Part shown: piece after piece, positions 18,275-26,382 of the stretch | How the letters are laid out: every line of letters starts with the position of its first letter | Position numbering within the stretch: position 1 is the first letter of the stretch | Origin: Corynebacterium sp. | GTDB lineage: Bacteria; Actinomycetota; Actinomycetes; Mycobacteriales; Mycobacteriaceae | Assembly: GCF_030532965.1 (NCBI RefSeq) | Contig: NZ_JAUNKC010000002.1 | Span: 145,013 to 209,012 of the forward strand | DNA length: 64,000 nucleotides | Direction of reading: 5' to 3' | Program-made: the position numbers and the translations under genes | Notes under the pieces: generated by a model | Databases searched by the model: none | Told to the model about the DNA's origin: nothing | What the model saw: only the letters and a program-made list of their open reading frames with translations

Positions 18275-18398
18275 GGGTTTCCACCCGGCGACTCGAAGGC
18301 AGCCGCACCGCTGTTGTTTAACGTTTCCGCTTGTCGACGCCCCACCCTGCCAAACATTCACCAGCAGCGCTGGGCCCCCGGGGTTCCGGGCGCTTTGT

Positions 18399-18643
18399 GA
18401 AGTCGGAGATTTGCCAAAAGCAATGACGCTACCTACCTGTTTTCCGTGGACAACGAGCACCACGTTGCAAAATCTCCGACTTCTGCGGCTAACACTTTGG
18501 CACCCCTAGCCCCATCAGCTTCTATAGCCGCTTGCCGTCCCCGGCAGCTAGCCGGTTATCAAGTCGGAGATTCCGTAGCGATGGTGCCAGAACCCCAGGA
18601 AAATATCGCGCACCGACTGCCCCCAATCCAAATCTCCGACTTC
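18399..18643. repeat. Two AAGTCGGAGATT inverted-arm elements
   Basis: In the 460-bp gap between the YibE/F gene and the small basic gene, elements lie at 18399-18483 and 18560-18643. Both have intact 12- to 14-base arms (AAGTCGGAGATT and AAATCTCCGACTTC). The interiors (about 57 bp each) are unrelated to each other. I see no gene here; the long + strand frame through this region has no support. Confidence 0.8.
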
Positions 18644-18687
18644 AACAATTCACAAGCCCGCCCAACGGTGCAGCGGTCGGATCCCTG

Positions 18688-18873
18688 TCATGTCCAGGGC
18701 GTTGCACAGGAGTTAGAAAGGCCAGAAGCCTGCCACTTTCCACGGCGGCAGGCTTCTTTATTTGCGCGTTTTTTCTTGTCGGGTATGTGTCTCGCCCGAC
18801 GTCGTAATTGCAGATGGGCTTCCAGTCGTTCTGGATTCATTTTCCACATCCGGCGGTCGGCTTTCTTCGCCAT
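18688..18873 (-). CDS. Small basic conserved-type protein
   Basis: A 61-residue, Lys/Arg-rich protein (MAKKADRRMWKMNPERLEAHLQLRRRARH...). The start is supported by a near-perfect AGAAGGAGGT ribosome site 6 to 7 nt upstream on the minus strand, one of the best in the window. Small proteins with a similar MNPExLEAHLxLRRR core occur in actinobacteria; I do not know a function. Nucleic-acid binding would fit its charge but is a guess. A hairpin (18725-18756) lies within its 3' coding part, so the last ~15 residues may derive from neighbouring non-coding DNA. Confidence 0.65.
   Translation of the reverse strand: MAKKADRRMWKMNPERLEAHLQLRRRARHIPDKKKRANKEACRRGKWQASGLSNSCATPWT
18725..18760 (+). terminator. 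Hairpin with T-rich tail, inside the 3' end of the small basic gene
   Basis: A perfect 10-bp stem (GAAGCCTGCC with GGCAGGCTTC) with a 12-nt loop, followed on the + strand by TTTATTT. No + strand gene clearly feeds into it. It could also shield the minus gene from antisense transcription. Confidence 0.5.
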
Positions 18874-19079
18874 GGTTGCACCTCCTTCTCATGTTTCTGG
18901 TGCGGCTTTTATCTTAGCCATTAAAACCGTCGATGTCCCAGCCCGCTGCACCATCAATGCCTTTTCGGTCGCCCGGTCGACCAGAAACAACAGGACAAAA
19001 TTAAGGTTTCTTAGTTTTTTCCAAGATATGGTAGCATATTGTTTACATTTCAACATTTCTCATATGCCAAGGGAAAATC

Positions 19080-19910
19080 ATGAAAAATCTGCCATTTAAT
19101 CCCCAAGCACTCACGGCAATCGCCACCGTGCTTGGACTCATCATAAGCGTGCTCAGCCTTGCATCTATGGGGTTGAGCATCGGATTCACCGGCTCCTCGC
19201 AGCCACAACAGTACGAGCCCAACCTCAAGCCACAGGGCAACGTCAAAGTAACCCCGCTGAAACCCGGCGAAACAGTCAACGTCTCTCAGGGCGATACAGT
19301 ATTCACGGCCAGCACCAACAAATTTGGAATTTGCACGCTCGGCTACGTCAATCCTGCCTCTCGTACCGGCGTATACCCAGCACACTGTACAGCCCAATTC
19401 CCCGTCGGATCACTGGTGTACCTCAACCCAAAGGGAACAAAGAATGCCATCGAAATCGGGACCTTCACCGGAGCTAACGCCAACTACAGGCCGTTCGGCG
19501 GCCAAACGGCGGACAACAACGCCAATAACCTCGCCTATATCTCCTTCAACGATTCGGTCACCTTCACAGCACAACCAAACCGGCATTCTGGCGATACGAT
19601 CCGCACCAGCGCCCCCGAAGAAGGGACCCGCGCCTGTGTGCTACTTACCAGTGCGAATACCACCGAATGCGGGAGCATCATCTACACAAAGTTTGGCGAT
19701 CACCCTGTGATTGCGCTTGACGACGCCCCCGCAGGCGAAGCTGGCGGCCCTGTGTGGACCGAAACTAGCGAAATGCTCGGCCTGGCCACCCTGCCGGTAG
19801 CCGGAAACCGGTTCACCCCAGAGAACGCCATTGAGCCGTTCTCCGGATACCTGGTAACAACTTTGAGCCACGCCTACGACAGAGACCGCACCGACCTGCC
19901 GTTTCGCTAG
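19080..19910 (+). CDS. Membrane-anchored trypsin-fold protein lacking catalytic residues
   Basis: A 276-residue protein with one N-terminal membrane segment (about 9-36), probably an uncleaved signal anchor, and an exported domain. The domain follows the chymotrypsin/S1 layout: CTLGYVN, then GVYPAHC in place of TAAHC, LAYISF where DxALxxL is expected, and GEAGGPVW in place of GDSGGPV. Histidine is kept, but the Asp and nucleophile Ser are replaced (Asn-Leu-Ala and Ala). It is therefore probably not a protease; a binding role is possible. It overlaps dcd by 4 bp tail to tail. The upstream 80 bp is A+T-rich. Confidence 0.75.
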   Translation: MKNLPFNPQALTAIATVLGLIISVLSLASMGLSIGFTGSSQPQQYEPNLKPQGNVKVTPLKPGETVNVSQGDTVFTASTNKFGICTLGYVNPASRTGVYPAHCTAQFPVGSLVYLNPKGTKNAIEIGTFTGANANYRPFGGQTADNNANNLAYISFNDSVTFTAQPNRHSGDTIRTSAPEEGTRACVLLTSANTTECGSIIYTKFGDHPVIALDDAPAGEAGGPVWTETSEMLGLATLPVAGNRFTPENAIEPFSGYLVTTLSHAYDRDRTDLPFR

Positions 19911-20470
19911 CGGAAGTTCAAATACGCCCGGGATGGGGTTGGCCCCCGCTGACCTTGATACTTTGACCCCAACGCCCCCGAACCATACGGAACTTGGGCT
20001 GGGCTCGTCATACGGAACAGCGCCAGTTGCCCCACCTTCATCCCGGGCCATAAGGTGATCGGCAAGTTCGCCACGTTAGATAATTCCAGGGTGATATACC
20101 CAGAGAAGCCCGGGTCGATAAAACCTGCGGTTGAGTGAGTCAACAACCCCAGGCGACCCAAGGAAGACTTGCCTTCCAGGCGGCCTGCCATATGGGGCGG
20201 CAACGTGAATTTCTCCAGCGTGGAACCCAACACAAATTCGCCTGGATGCAGAACAAACGGCTCATCTTCGGGCACTTCGACGAGGCTCGTTAAGTCATCT
20301 TGCTGCAGCTTCGGATCAATATGGGTGTATTTCGAGTTGTTAAATACTCGGAAGAACCGATCCATGCGCACATCTACACTCGACGGTTGAATCAACGCGG
20401 GATCGAATGGGTCAATACTTAAGTCGCCAGCTTCGATCGCTGCACGAATATCTTGGTCTGAGTAAAGCAC
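19907..20470 (-). CDS. dcd: dCTP deaminase
   Basis: Converts dCTP to dUTP (or directly to dUMP in bifunctional relatives) for thymidylate synthesis. The conserved core is clear: [10 protein letters not shown] near residue 30, [21 protein letters not shown] near residue 110 and the C-terminal [12 protein letters not shown]. The open frame reaches 20527, but the family begins M/V-L-x-S-D-x-D-I, so the GTG at 20470 is taken, preceded by TTGAGGG. That gives 187 residues, close to the usual 189. It sits beside tRNA-Gly on the opposite strand. Confidence 0.94.
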   Translation of the reverse strand: MLYSDQDIRAAIEAGDLSIDPFDPALIQPSSVDVRMDRFFRVFNNSKYTHIDPKLQQDDLTSLVEVPEDEPFVLHPGEFVLGSTLEKFTLPPHMAGRLEGKSSLGRLGLLTHSTAGFIDPGFSGYITLELSNVANLPITLWPGMKVGQLALFRMTSPAQVPYGSGALGSKYQGQRGPTPSRAYLNFR

Positions 20471-20580
20471 GCCCTCAAGTGTAACGCCGAAAGCCAGTAA
20501 GCACGACAACATACAGGCTATTTGCACGCGCGACGCTGGACAGTGCTAATATATTTTTCGTCGCTCAAGGCACAACCACT

Positions 20581-20654
20581 GCCGATGTAGTTCAATGGTA
20601 GAATTTCTGCTTCCCAAGCAGACGGCGCGGGTTCGATTCCCGTCATCGGCTCCA
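20581..20654 (+). tRNA. tRNA-Gly, anticodon CCC
   Basis: Acceptor stem GCCGATG/CATCGGC, a TTCAATGGTAGAA D-arm, the anticodon stem TCTGC/GCAGA around the loop TTCCCAA (anticodon CCC) and the T-loop GGTTCGATTCC are all present. The 3' CCA is encoded at 20652-20654. A terminator follows 6 nt later. Confidence 0.96.
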
Positions 20655-20659
20655 ATCCA

Positions 20660-20694
20660 ACACCCCCTGCACCACCTGGTCAGGGGGTGTTTTT
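20660..20694 (+). terminator. Terminator of tRNA-Gly
   Basis: A perfect 10-bp stem (ACACCCCCTG with CAGGGGGTGT), an 11-nt loop and a TTTT tail directly after the tRNA. Confidence 0.85.
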
Positions 20695-20707
20695 CACACT
20701 ACCCATC

Positions 20708-21112
20708 ATGACAAACTTACCCATCGGCGAGTATGCCTTCCCCGGACCACTCCGCGATCAACTGGTCGCGGCGATTGTCGCGGGCGTAAAGACGTCGACA
20801 AGCAGCCTGGTTGCGGAATACGTGGATGAACCACTCCCTAAGGTCGGCGACAGAGAAATCGTCGTAGATTCCGACAACCAGCATGTTTGTATAACCACCG
20901 TCACCGACGTTTCCGTCGTGCGGTTTGCCGACGTCCCACTGTCGCACGCCCTAGCCGAGGGCGAGGGTTTTCGCACCGTTGCGGACTGGGCCGCCGCGCA
21001 CCGCAGCTTCTGGCAATCGCGCGAGTTTCAAGAATCCCTACCGCGGCCGATTGGTATCACGGATCACACCGAAGTGGTCTGTGTTAGCTTCGTTGCAAGC
21101 CAAGTTTTTTAA
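20708..21112 (+). CDS. ASCH domain protein
   Basis: A 134-residue protein with the ASCH layout (RNA-binding, PUA-related fold). FPGPLRDQLVAAIVAGVKTSTSSL (about 10-33) fits the first helix and the conserved GxKTxT turn. VGDREIVVD, TTVTDVSVVRFADVP and the WAAAHRSFW segment follow in the expected order. The first ATG of the frame (20687) lies in the tRNA terminator, so the Met at 20708 is used. Members bind RNA or act on modified nucleosides; the target here is unknown. Confidence 0.85.
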   Translation: MTNLPIGEYAFPGPLRDQLVAAIVAGVKTSTSSLVAEYVDEPLPKVGDREIVVDSDNQHVCITTVTDVSVVRFADVPLSHALAEGEGFRTVADWAAAHRSFWQSREFQESLPRPIGITDHTEVVCVSFVASQVF

Positions 21113-21320
21113 CGCCTTCGCCGCGCGACGCCAGTATTTTTAAAAAATTTTTTCCGACAAAATGCCAGTTCAAACCCCATACAACCCCAAAAATCTCGGG
21201 AAACAAACAATCATTGGTTTGCACCAAAGGTTTAAGCGTGTAATGTAGACGAAACTACATCGAAATTAGTGTGGCTATTTTTGTCACCCTCTCACCTACA
21301 AAGAAAGGAGCATGCTGGAC

Positions 21321-21950
21321 ATGACACTCACAATGAAAAAGACCACCAAGCTCTCGACTCGGTGGGGGCAGTTATTCAGCAACTTCCTTCTGTCCCCCGA
21401 GGAGCAGAAGACTACGCGCGAGCCTGCCGAGGCAGTCGTCGAGACTGACACTCCGCAATCGCTGCACGCCTTCATGAAGCAAACGCTACGGGAAAACCGC
21501 TCCGCCAAACCAGCTGAGGGCGCCCCGACCTGCAGCATCCTCTTCGTCTCTGAAGACAACGCGGCACGCACCCAGATCGCGTCCGCCTACGCCCGTTTCC
21601 TGGGCGGCGAGCAGGTATTCGTTCGCTCCGTAGGCACCACCCCGGCATACCAGGTGGATCCGGCAGTCATTGAGGTTCTGAAGGAACGCGGCGTCCCCAC
21701 CGAAGACCTCAAGCCAAAGACCTTCAACCCCCACTCCGTCAACAGCGTGGATGAAATCATCATCTTCGGTGAGGACACCAATATTGGCGATGCCGCCCAA
21801 ACATGGGACATTACCAAGCACACCGACGACAAAGCACGTATTCACGCAATGTGCGACGCGGTGGAGGCTCACGTGCGGGAACTGCTCATTAAGTTCAACA
21901 TTGAGCCCACGCCCCACGACACCGTGATCCCGGAGTTCCTCGCCGCCTAG
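21321..21950 (+). CDS. Low-molecular-weight phosphatase/ArsC-fold protein lacking the catalytic cysteine
   Basis: A 209-residue protein. Residues 1-65 are a variable, charged N-terminus. From about 68 it follows the LMW tyrosine phosphatase/arsenate reductase fold (SILFVSEDNAARTQIASAYARFLGG, then FVRSVGTTPAYQVDPAVIEVLKERGV). The P-loop CxxxxxR is changed to SEDNAAR, so the nucleophile Cys is Ser. The WDITKHTDD segment replaces the usual WxxxDP acid loop. Catalysis by the family mechanism is unlikely. The start at 21321 is preferred because GAAAGGAG is 10 nt upstream; Met at 21312 is too close. Confidence 0.8.
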   Translation: MTLTMKKTTKLSTRWGQLFSNFLLSPEEQKTTREPAEAVVETDTPQSLHAFMKQTLRENRSAKPAEGAPTCSILFVSEDNAARTQIASAYARFLGGEQVFVRSVGTTPAYQVDPAVIEVLKERGVPTEDLKPKTFNPHSVNSVDEIIIFGEDTNIGDAAQTWDITKHTDDKARIHAMCDAVEAHVRELLIKFNIEPTPHDTVIPEFLAA

Positions 21951-21973
21951 CGGCTTGCAGGCTCCGAACCCTA

Positions 21974-22015
21974 CCGCCTACCTCCCTGACACTTAAGGAG
22001 GTAGGCGGTTTCGCT
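21974..22015 (+). terminator. Terminator after the phosphatase-like gene
   Basis: A perfect 12-bp stem (CCGCCTACCTCC with GGAGGTAGGCGG), an 11-nt loop and a partly T-rich tail (TTTCGCTTT), 24 nt after the stop codon. Confidence 0.85.
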
Positions 22016-22052
22016 TTGCACCCCCACCCCACCGTTCTTGGCACACCGTTGT

Positions 22053-22302
22053 GAAGTCGGAGATTAGCCTATGCCGGGTGGAACACTCCTGGGGTTTTAG
22101 CACCAACAGGGAGGAATCCCCGACCGCAAAAGGGTGCCGCTGGCGCGCGGGGTGTTGTACGACGCCCACACCACCGCACCCGCACTCACCCCACCCGCCT
22201 GCTATCGCGCCGCACCGGCGGGTGGATGTGAAGTCGGAGATTAGCCTATGCCGGGTGGAACACTCCTGGGGTTTTAACGCCAACAGGGAGGAATCCCCGA
22301 CC
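22053..22302. repeat. Two near-identical AAGTCGGAGATT elements with a variant closing arm
   Basis: Copies at 22053-22125 and 22230-22302 are the same length (73 bp) and almost identical, including an internal CTATGCCGGGTGGAACACTC stretch. The opening arm is intact (GAAGTCGGAGATT). The closing arm reads AATCCCCGACC, so pairing is weakened by a C for T. The ~100 bp between copies are unrelated. The rest of the 467-bp gap (21951-22417) holds two terminators and no gene. Confidence 0.8.
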
Positions 22303-22363
22303 GCAAAAGTTTCTATAGCCTTGCTTGACTGTGTATGCATGAGACGCATTGAAGTGATACAAA

Positions 22364-22406
22364 AACGCCAGCGGCTTGCGCTTGAAGACGCAACACCACT
22401 GGCGTT
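22364..22406 (-). terminator. Terminator of the coiled-coil protein gene
   Basis: On the minus strand an 11-bp near-perfect stem (AACGCCAGTGG with CCGCTGGCGTT) is followed by TTTTT. It begins 12 nt beyond the stop codon at 22418. Confidence 0.75.
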
Positions 22407-22417
22407 AGCAAGAGCAA

Positions 22418-24418
22418 TTAGCCGAGACGCTTAATTGCCTTGTTGGATAGCCGCTCTACAACGAATGCGATGTTCGGAAGATAAGGTGCCAGGAAGGCTG
22501 CCACGGTACCAACCAATGCAAGGAGGGAGACACCTAAACCAGCTACCAAACCATAGAACTGCTTCTGGTGCTTAGCGCTCTCTTGCTTATTCTTTTCTTC
22601 CAGTTCCTTCGCCTTACGCTCGGCTTCAGCCTTCTCCTGCTCGGCTTTCTGCTTGTCGGCTTCGGCCTTCTTCTTGGCTTCGTCGGCTTTCTGCTTATCG
22701 GCTTCGGCTAGCTTCTTAGCTTTCTCGGCTTCATCCTTCTCCGCGATGGCGTTTGCTTTTTCCTGTTCGGCCTGGGCTTGCGCATTCTGTGCTGCAGTTA
22801 GTGCATCCTGCGCACGCTTGGCCTCCAATGCAGCTTCAGCGGTTTTCTGTTCCAATTTCTGCTGCGCCTCAGTTGCCTTTTGCTTGGCATCTTCAGCAGC
22901 TTTGTGGGCGGTTTGAGCCTCTGCTTTCGCCTTGTTCGCTTCCATCTCAGCCGCCTGCAGCTTGGACTCCAGATCGGTTACTTTGCCTTCAGCGTCCTTT
23001 TGCGCCTTTTCGGCGGCAATGAGTTTGACATTCGTCTCAGCCAATGTTGCTTTTGCGGATTTGAGTTCAGCTACAGCGGAAGCCTTGGCCTCTTCAGCGC
23101 CCTTTCGAAGGCGTTCTGCCGTGTCAAGTCGCATTTGGAGGTCGTTCTGCCCGTTTTGGTTTTGGCTCTTGAGATTGTCAAGCTCACGGTTAAGGTTTTG
23201 GATGGCTTCTTGGAGCTTTTGTTTTTCGTCGCCAAGTGTCTTATGAGCCTGCGTCAATTGCTGGAGCTGATCGTTCAACGTATTGACCTGATTGGCCAGT
23301 CCATCGTTGGCGGTGTCCAGGTCTTCCAGCTGCTTTTGAAGCTCCGCTTGTTTTTCCAAAGCCTCGGTCTTTTGGCGCTCAAGTTCCTGCTTTTCGTTAG
23401 TGAGCCGCTCCAGCTGCTGGTTTAGGGAATCGCGTTCGTGGGTCAGCGTGTCGTTCTGTTCCTGGGCCGTCTGTAACTCTTTTTCCTTTTCCTTCAGATC
23501 CTTAACCGTCACATCAAGAAGCCGTTGGACGTTTGTGAGGTTTTCTTCAGTATTCGCAAGCGTGCCAGCCTGCATTTCCAGCTGCTTTTGAAGCTCTTGC
23601 TTTTCGGAAGAAAGTTGGTTGATGGTGGATTCTTTGGTTTTTGCGTCCTCAAGTGCCCGAGTGAGCTCTGTTTCCTTCGCCGCCAGTGCTTGCTGCGCCT
23701 GATCGATGTTGGTTTTAGAATCGGCCAATTCCTGGGTCAGCCGCGCTACATCAGCTTTGGCTTGAGTAAGCTCCGCGCCGTCTTTGACGGTGAGGGTGGT
23801 CAGAACGTTTTCGTTTGCGTCGAAGGTACAGGTGATCCGGGAGACCCGGACTGGGTTGGCCTTGGTTTCAGCTTTTTGGGCATACAGGTCCGCGGTGAGC
23901 GAATCGAAGGCGATTGGCAGTTCGCCGACGGTTTGTGGAACTACCTGAAGGTTCCATGCGCCGCCGAAGGAAACGGTGAATTTGCTTTGTGGGCCGCGCT
24001 GCTTTGCTGCGCCCAAATTAACGTCCTGTGGCGCTTTTAATTCCGATAAAAACCCTTGGGAATTTGAGTTTAAATTAAGGTTTTTAAGGTTAAAATAAGG
24101 AAGGCCCGTTTTTGGATCTAAACCGAGCGCTTTGTTTGCCTGGAAAGCAGATTTTTCCACACCTGTGGAAGGCAATGCCGCGGTGATGGACACCGGCTTA
24201 CCCACTTCAACAGCCTCAGGAGCAGTTACGGTGACCGGCAATACGAATGACCCCTGCAGCTCCGTTTGCCCGCCAGTAGCATCAACGTCCTGCACACACT
24301 TAGAAACTCTTAGGTTAGCGACCGCTTCTTTTGCGTGGGCAGCTGGCACATGAAAACTTCCAAGTGCGACGGCAGCCAGGGTGATCGCACTGAAACCTGT
24401 ACGAAACTTTTTCGCCAT
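22418..24418 (-). CDS. Secreted or membrane-anchored long coiled-coil surface protein
   Basis: A 666-residue protein. A signal peptide (MAKKFRTGFSAITLAAVALG...AHA, cleavage near 30) is followed by a beta-rich N-terminal domain with two Cys (about residues 30-215, with CVQDV and ITCTF). A nearly unbroken coiled coil runs from about 220 to 600, first Gln/Glu/Leu-rich and then dense in AEAxKQKA heptads. One hydrophobic C-terminal segment (about 612-640) precedes a short basic tail. No LPxTG motif is present. I chose Met at 24418 because AGGAG lies 11 nt upstream. A stalk-like envelope role is plausible; the family is not recognised. Confidence 0.85.
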   Translation of the reverse strand: MAKKFRTGFSAITLAAVALGSFHVPAAHAKEAVANLRVSKCVQDVDATGGQTELQGSFVLPVTVTAPEAVEVGKPVSITAALPSTGVEKSAFQANKALGLDPKTGLPYFNLKNLNLNSNSQGFLSELKAPQDVNLGAAKQRGPQSKFTVSFGGAWNLQVVPQTVGELPIAFDSLTADLYAQKAETKANPVRVSRITCTFDANENVLTTLTVKDGAELTQAKADVARLTQELADSKTNIDQAQQALAAKETELTRALEDAKTKESTINQLSSEKQELQKQLEMQAGTLANTEENLTNVQRLLDVTVKDLKEKEKELQTAQEQNDTLTHERDSLNQQLERLTNEKQELERQKTEALEKQAELQKQLEDLDTANDGLANQVNTLNDQLQQLTQAHKTLGDEKQKLQEAIQNLNRELDNLKSQNQNGQNDLQMRLDTAERLRKGAEEAKASAVAELKSAKATLAETNVKLIAAEKAQKDAEGKVTDLESKLQAAEMEANKAKAEAQTAHKAAEDAKQKATEAQQKLEQKTAEAALEAKRAQDALTAAQNAQAQAEQEKANAIAEKDEAEKAKKLAEADKQKADEAKKKAEADKQKAEQEKAEAERKAKELEEKNKQESAKHQKQFYGLVAGLGVSLLALVGTVAAFLAPYLPNIAFVVERLSNKAIKRLG

Positions 24419-24574
24419 GAGGTTTTTATCTCCTGTGATTAGGGTGAGCAATTTTCAATAGAAAAAGTTACCTAAATCAGGAAAACCTGAAAGTCGCATA
24501 GATGCTTTTTTAGCTTTTTAAATAGAAACCCAAGGTCGCATTAATTCCAATTAGCCGAATTTAGGGGTAAAAGA

Positions 24575-24610
24575 AACTGGCTTTAATCACCAACGCAATT
24601 AAAGCCAGTT
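24575..24610 (-). terminator. Terminator of the VanW-family gene
   Basis: A perfect 13-bp inverted repeat (AACTGGCTTTAAT with ATTAAAGCCAGTT) and a 10-nt loop, followed on the minus strand by TCTTTT. It lies 32 nt downstream of the VanW-family gene stop. Confidence 0.85.
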
Positions 24611-24642
24611 AATAGCAAAACAACTACATTTTAAATAGCCAG

Positions 24643-26340
24643 TTAGCTACATTTAACGATGGGGGAAGGATCGTACACAGTGGTCGTGGTTTTTCGCGAA
24701 ATCTCATTTCCACTCAAATCCCGCACCACTCGGGTATCGGAGGTTGTAAACCCAGGCGCACCACCAGAGGGGCTGCAGTTAGGGCCCGGCACGCTGACGG
24801 TGTGCGGCTGAGTGGTTGCCCACCTGCCACCGCTGATGGATTCCACCTGCACCGTTTTCACACCCATGAGCTTGACCGTCACATTGCCGCCCCCGGCAGA
24901 GGTAACGATCCGCACTGGGTGCGGCGAGGTGTTTTTAAAGATCAGGTCGATTTGCCCTTCAAAGACGGTCGCCTCACGGCCTGCTGGGTAGCGGGAAATG
25001 TAATAGCTATGCGGTGTGTGTGCCACGTCCTCCATACCGGCGAAATAGGCGGCGTTATATAAGGTGGTTGCAAACTGTGAAATACCGCCACCGACGGCCT
25101 TGTCCGCACGGCCGTTAAGGATAATCCCAGACTCGACGAATCCTTGGGCCGCACCACGCGGACCTGTAAAGCCATTGAGGCTAAAGGTATCGCCAGGGGC
25201 AACGATGGCACCATTGACCATTTGGGCCACCCGCGCGATGTTCACGCCGGATGCTTCGGAATAACCACCCGTGGTGAATTCGCCAACCACCTGGTCGAAG
25301 GTGGCAACTTCAGCCATTTCGGTGGTGAAGGTTGCGGGCTCGTCAATATAGATCGCCTCAAAGTCGCGGGGCTGATCGCCGATGATGCGGTCGTTGATGT
25401 TTTCAAAGGTTTTTTCCCAGTCGATCCGCACCCCGTCGACATGTGGGGTGACGGTGCGGGAGGAACCGGAGAAGGTGATGTCCGCGTTTCGTTTGGGTCG
25501 CTCCGTCTCATGGAGTCGTTCCAAGAGAATATTGCGCGCATTGTCGTGGTTGACGTCTACCCGGAACTCGCCGTTTTCGGGGATAAAGGTCACCACTTCC
25601 CCCATCCGGGCGGTGGGGATTTCGCCCGCAATATCGTTACGCCCATGCAGAATGACAGGACCTGCAACCGCTTGTTTCGCAGCGCCCTCAAGTATCGGTT
25701 TTACTTGTTTTTCGCCGTATTCTGGCGAGAATATTTCAGCGTCGACCTGGGGCCCTTTGGGGTCGAGCCATTCCTCAATGATGGCGGCCGAAAGGTCGGC
25801 GCGTTCCACCTTTTGCCCGTTGGTAGGTTGAGGTTCGACCACTGGGTTGCCGTCGACAAGCACAATGCCTGCGTTAACCGGAGCTGGGTTGAGCTCCGGG
25901 GTTATCCGGTCCAGCACTGCGTCTAATTTCGCCTGGTCAACGTCGGTGGCGATGGGAACTTCTCTGTCGCGGAAGAAACTTGCCAGCCGGGTGAATGGGT
26001 TGAGCGGCTGTTCGCCGGAACCGTCGAGGGCGGCTTCCCAGTTGATGCTTAAGCCCGCTTCTTCGGCCCCGAACGTGGCGGTGCGTTCGCCTGCGGTCAG
26101 GGTGACCTGCTTGGTTACGTCGTCGGCAAGCTCAGTTTGGAGTTTTTTCAAGGCTGCGGTGCGTTCCAAGCCGCCGATTTTCACCCCGCTGATGGTGCTG
26201 CCGCGCGGGATGCTTCCTTGGCTGAGAAAATAATCAATGCCGTATGCGCCGCCACCGAGAACGAGGATTCCGAGCGCAAGCCCACTGAAAAACCGTGCGG
26301 TCTTGGTGCGCTTAGTTTGCGAAGTATCGAGCTGTTTCAC
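24643..26340 (-). CDS. VanW family protein with peptidoglycan-binding-like domains
   Basis: A 565-residue envelope protein. It has a short cytoplasmic N-terminus and a membrane segment (about 15-40). Two putative PG_binding_4-type repeats span about 45-330 (STISGVKIGGL..., then a second copy starting VILHGRNDIAGEIPTA). The VanW domain spans about 345-500, with GEFTTGGYSEASGVNIARVAQMVNG, GFVESGIILNGRADKAVGGGISQFATTLYNAAYFAGME. Function is not settled; the family is linked to the cell wall. The frame opens with a TTG at 26373. GTG at 26340 fits the basic start better, but the ribosome site is weak. Confidence 0.87.
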   Translation of the reverse strand: MKQLDTSQTKRTKTARFFSGLALGILVLGGGAYGIDYFLSQGSIPRGSTISGVKIGGLERTAALKKLQTELADDVTKQVTLTAGERTATFGAEEAGLSINWEAALDGSGEQPLNPFTRLASFFRDREVPIATDVDQAKLDAVLDRITPELNPAPVNAGIVLVDGNPVVEPQPTNGQKVERADLSAAIIEEWLDPKGPQVDAEIFSPEYGEKQVKPILEGAAKQAVAGPVILHGRNDIAGEIPTARMGEVVTFIPENGEFRVDVNHDNARNILLERLHETERPKRNADITFSGSSRTVTPHVDGVRIDWEKTFENINDRIIGDQPRDFEAIYIDEPATFTTEMAEVATFDQVVGEFTTGGYSEASGVNIARVAQMVNGAIVAPGDTFSLNGFTGPRGAAQGFVESGIILNGRADKAVGGGISQFATTLYNAAYFAGMEDVAHTPHSYYISRYPAGREATVFEGQIDLIFKNTSPHPVRIVTSAGGGNVTVKLMGVKTVQVESISGGRWATTQPHTVSVPGPNCSPSGGAPGFTTSDTRVVRDLSGNEISRKTTTTVYDPSPIVKCS

Positions 26341-26382
26341 TCTAACCAGAGTAGTGGAGCACCCCGTCCGCAATCTAACTGT

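Noticed and set aside
18446..19099. 217-codon + strand frame
   Set aside because: It runs through two repeat elements and antisense to the better supported small basic gene; no ribosome site.
22932..24040. Several long + strand frames opposite the coiled-coil gene
   Set aside because: Antisense shadows caused by the heptad-repeat codon pattern of the minus-strand gene.
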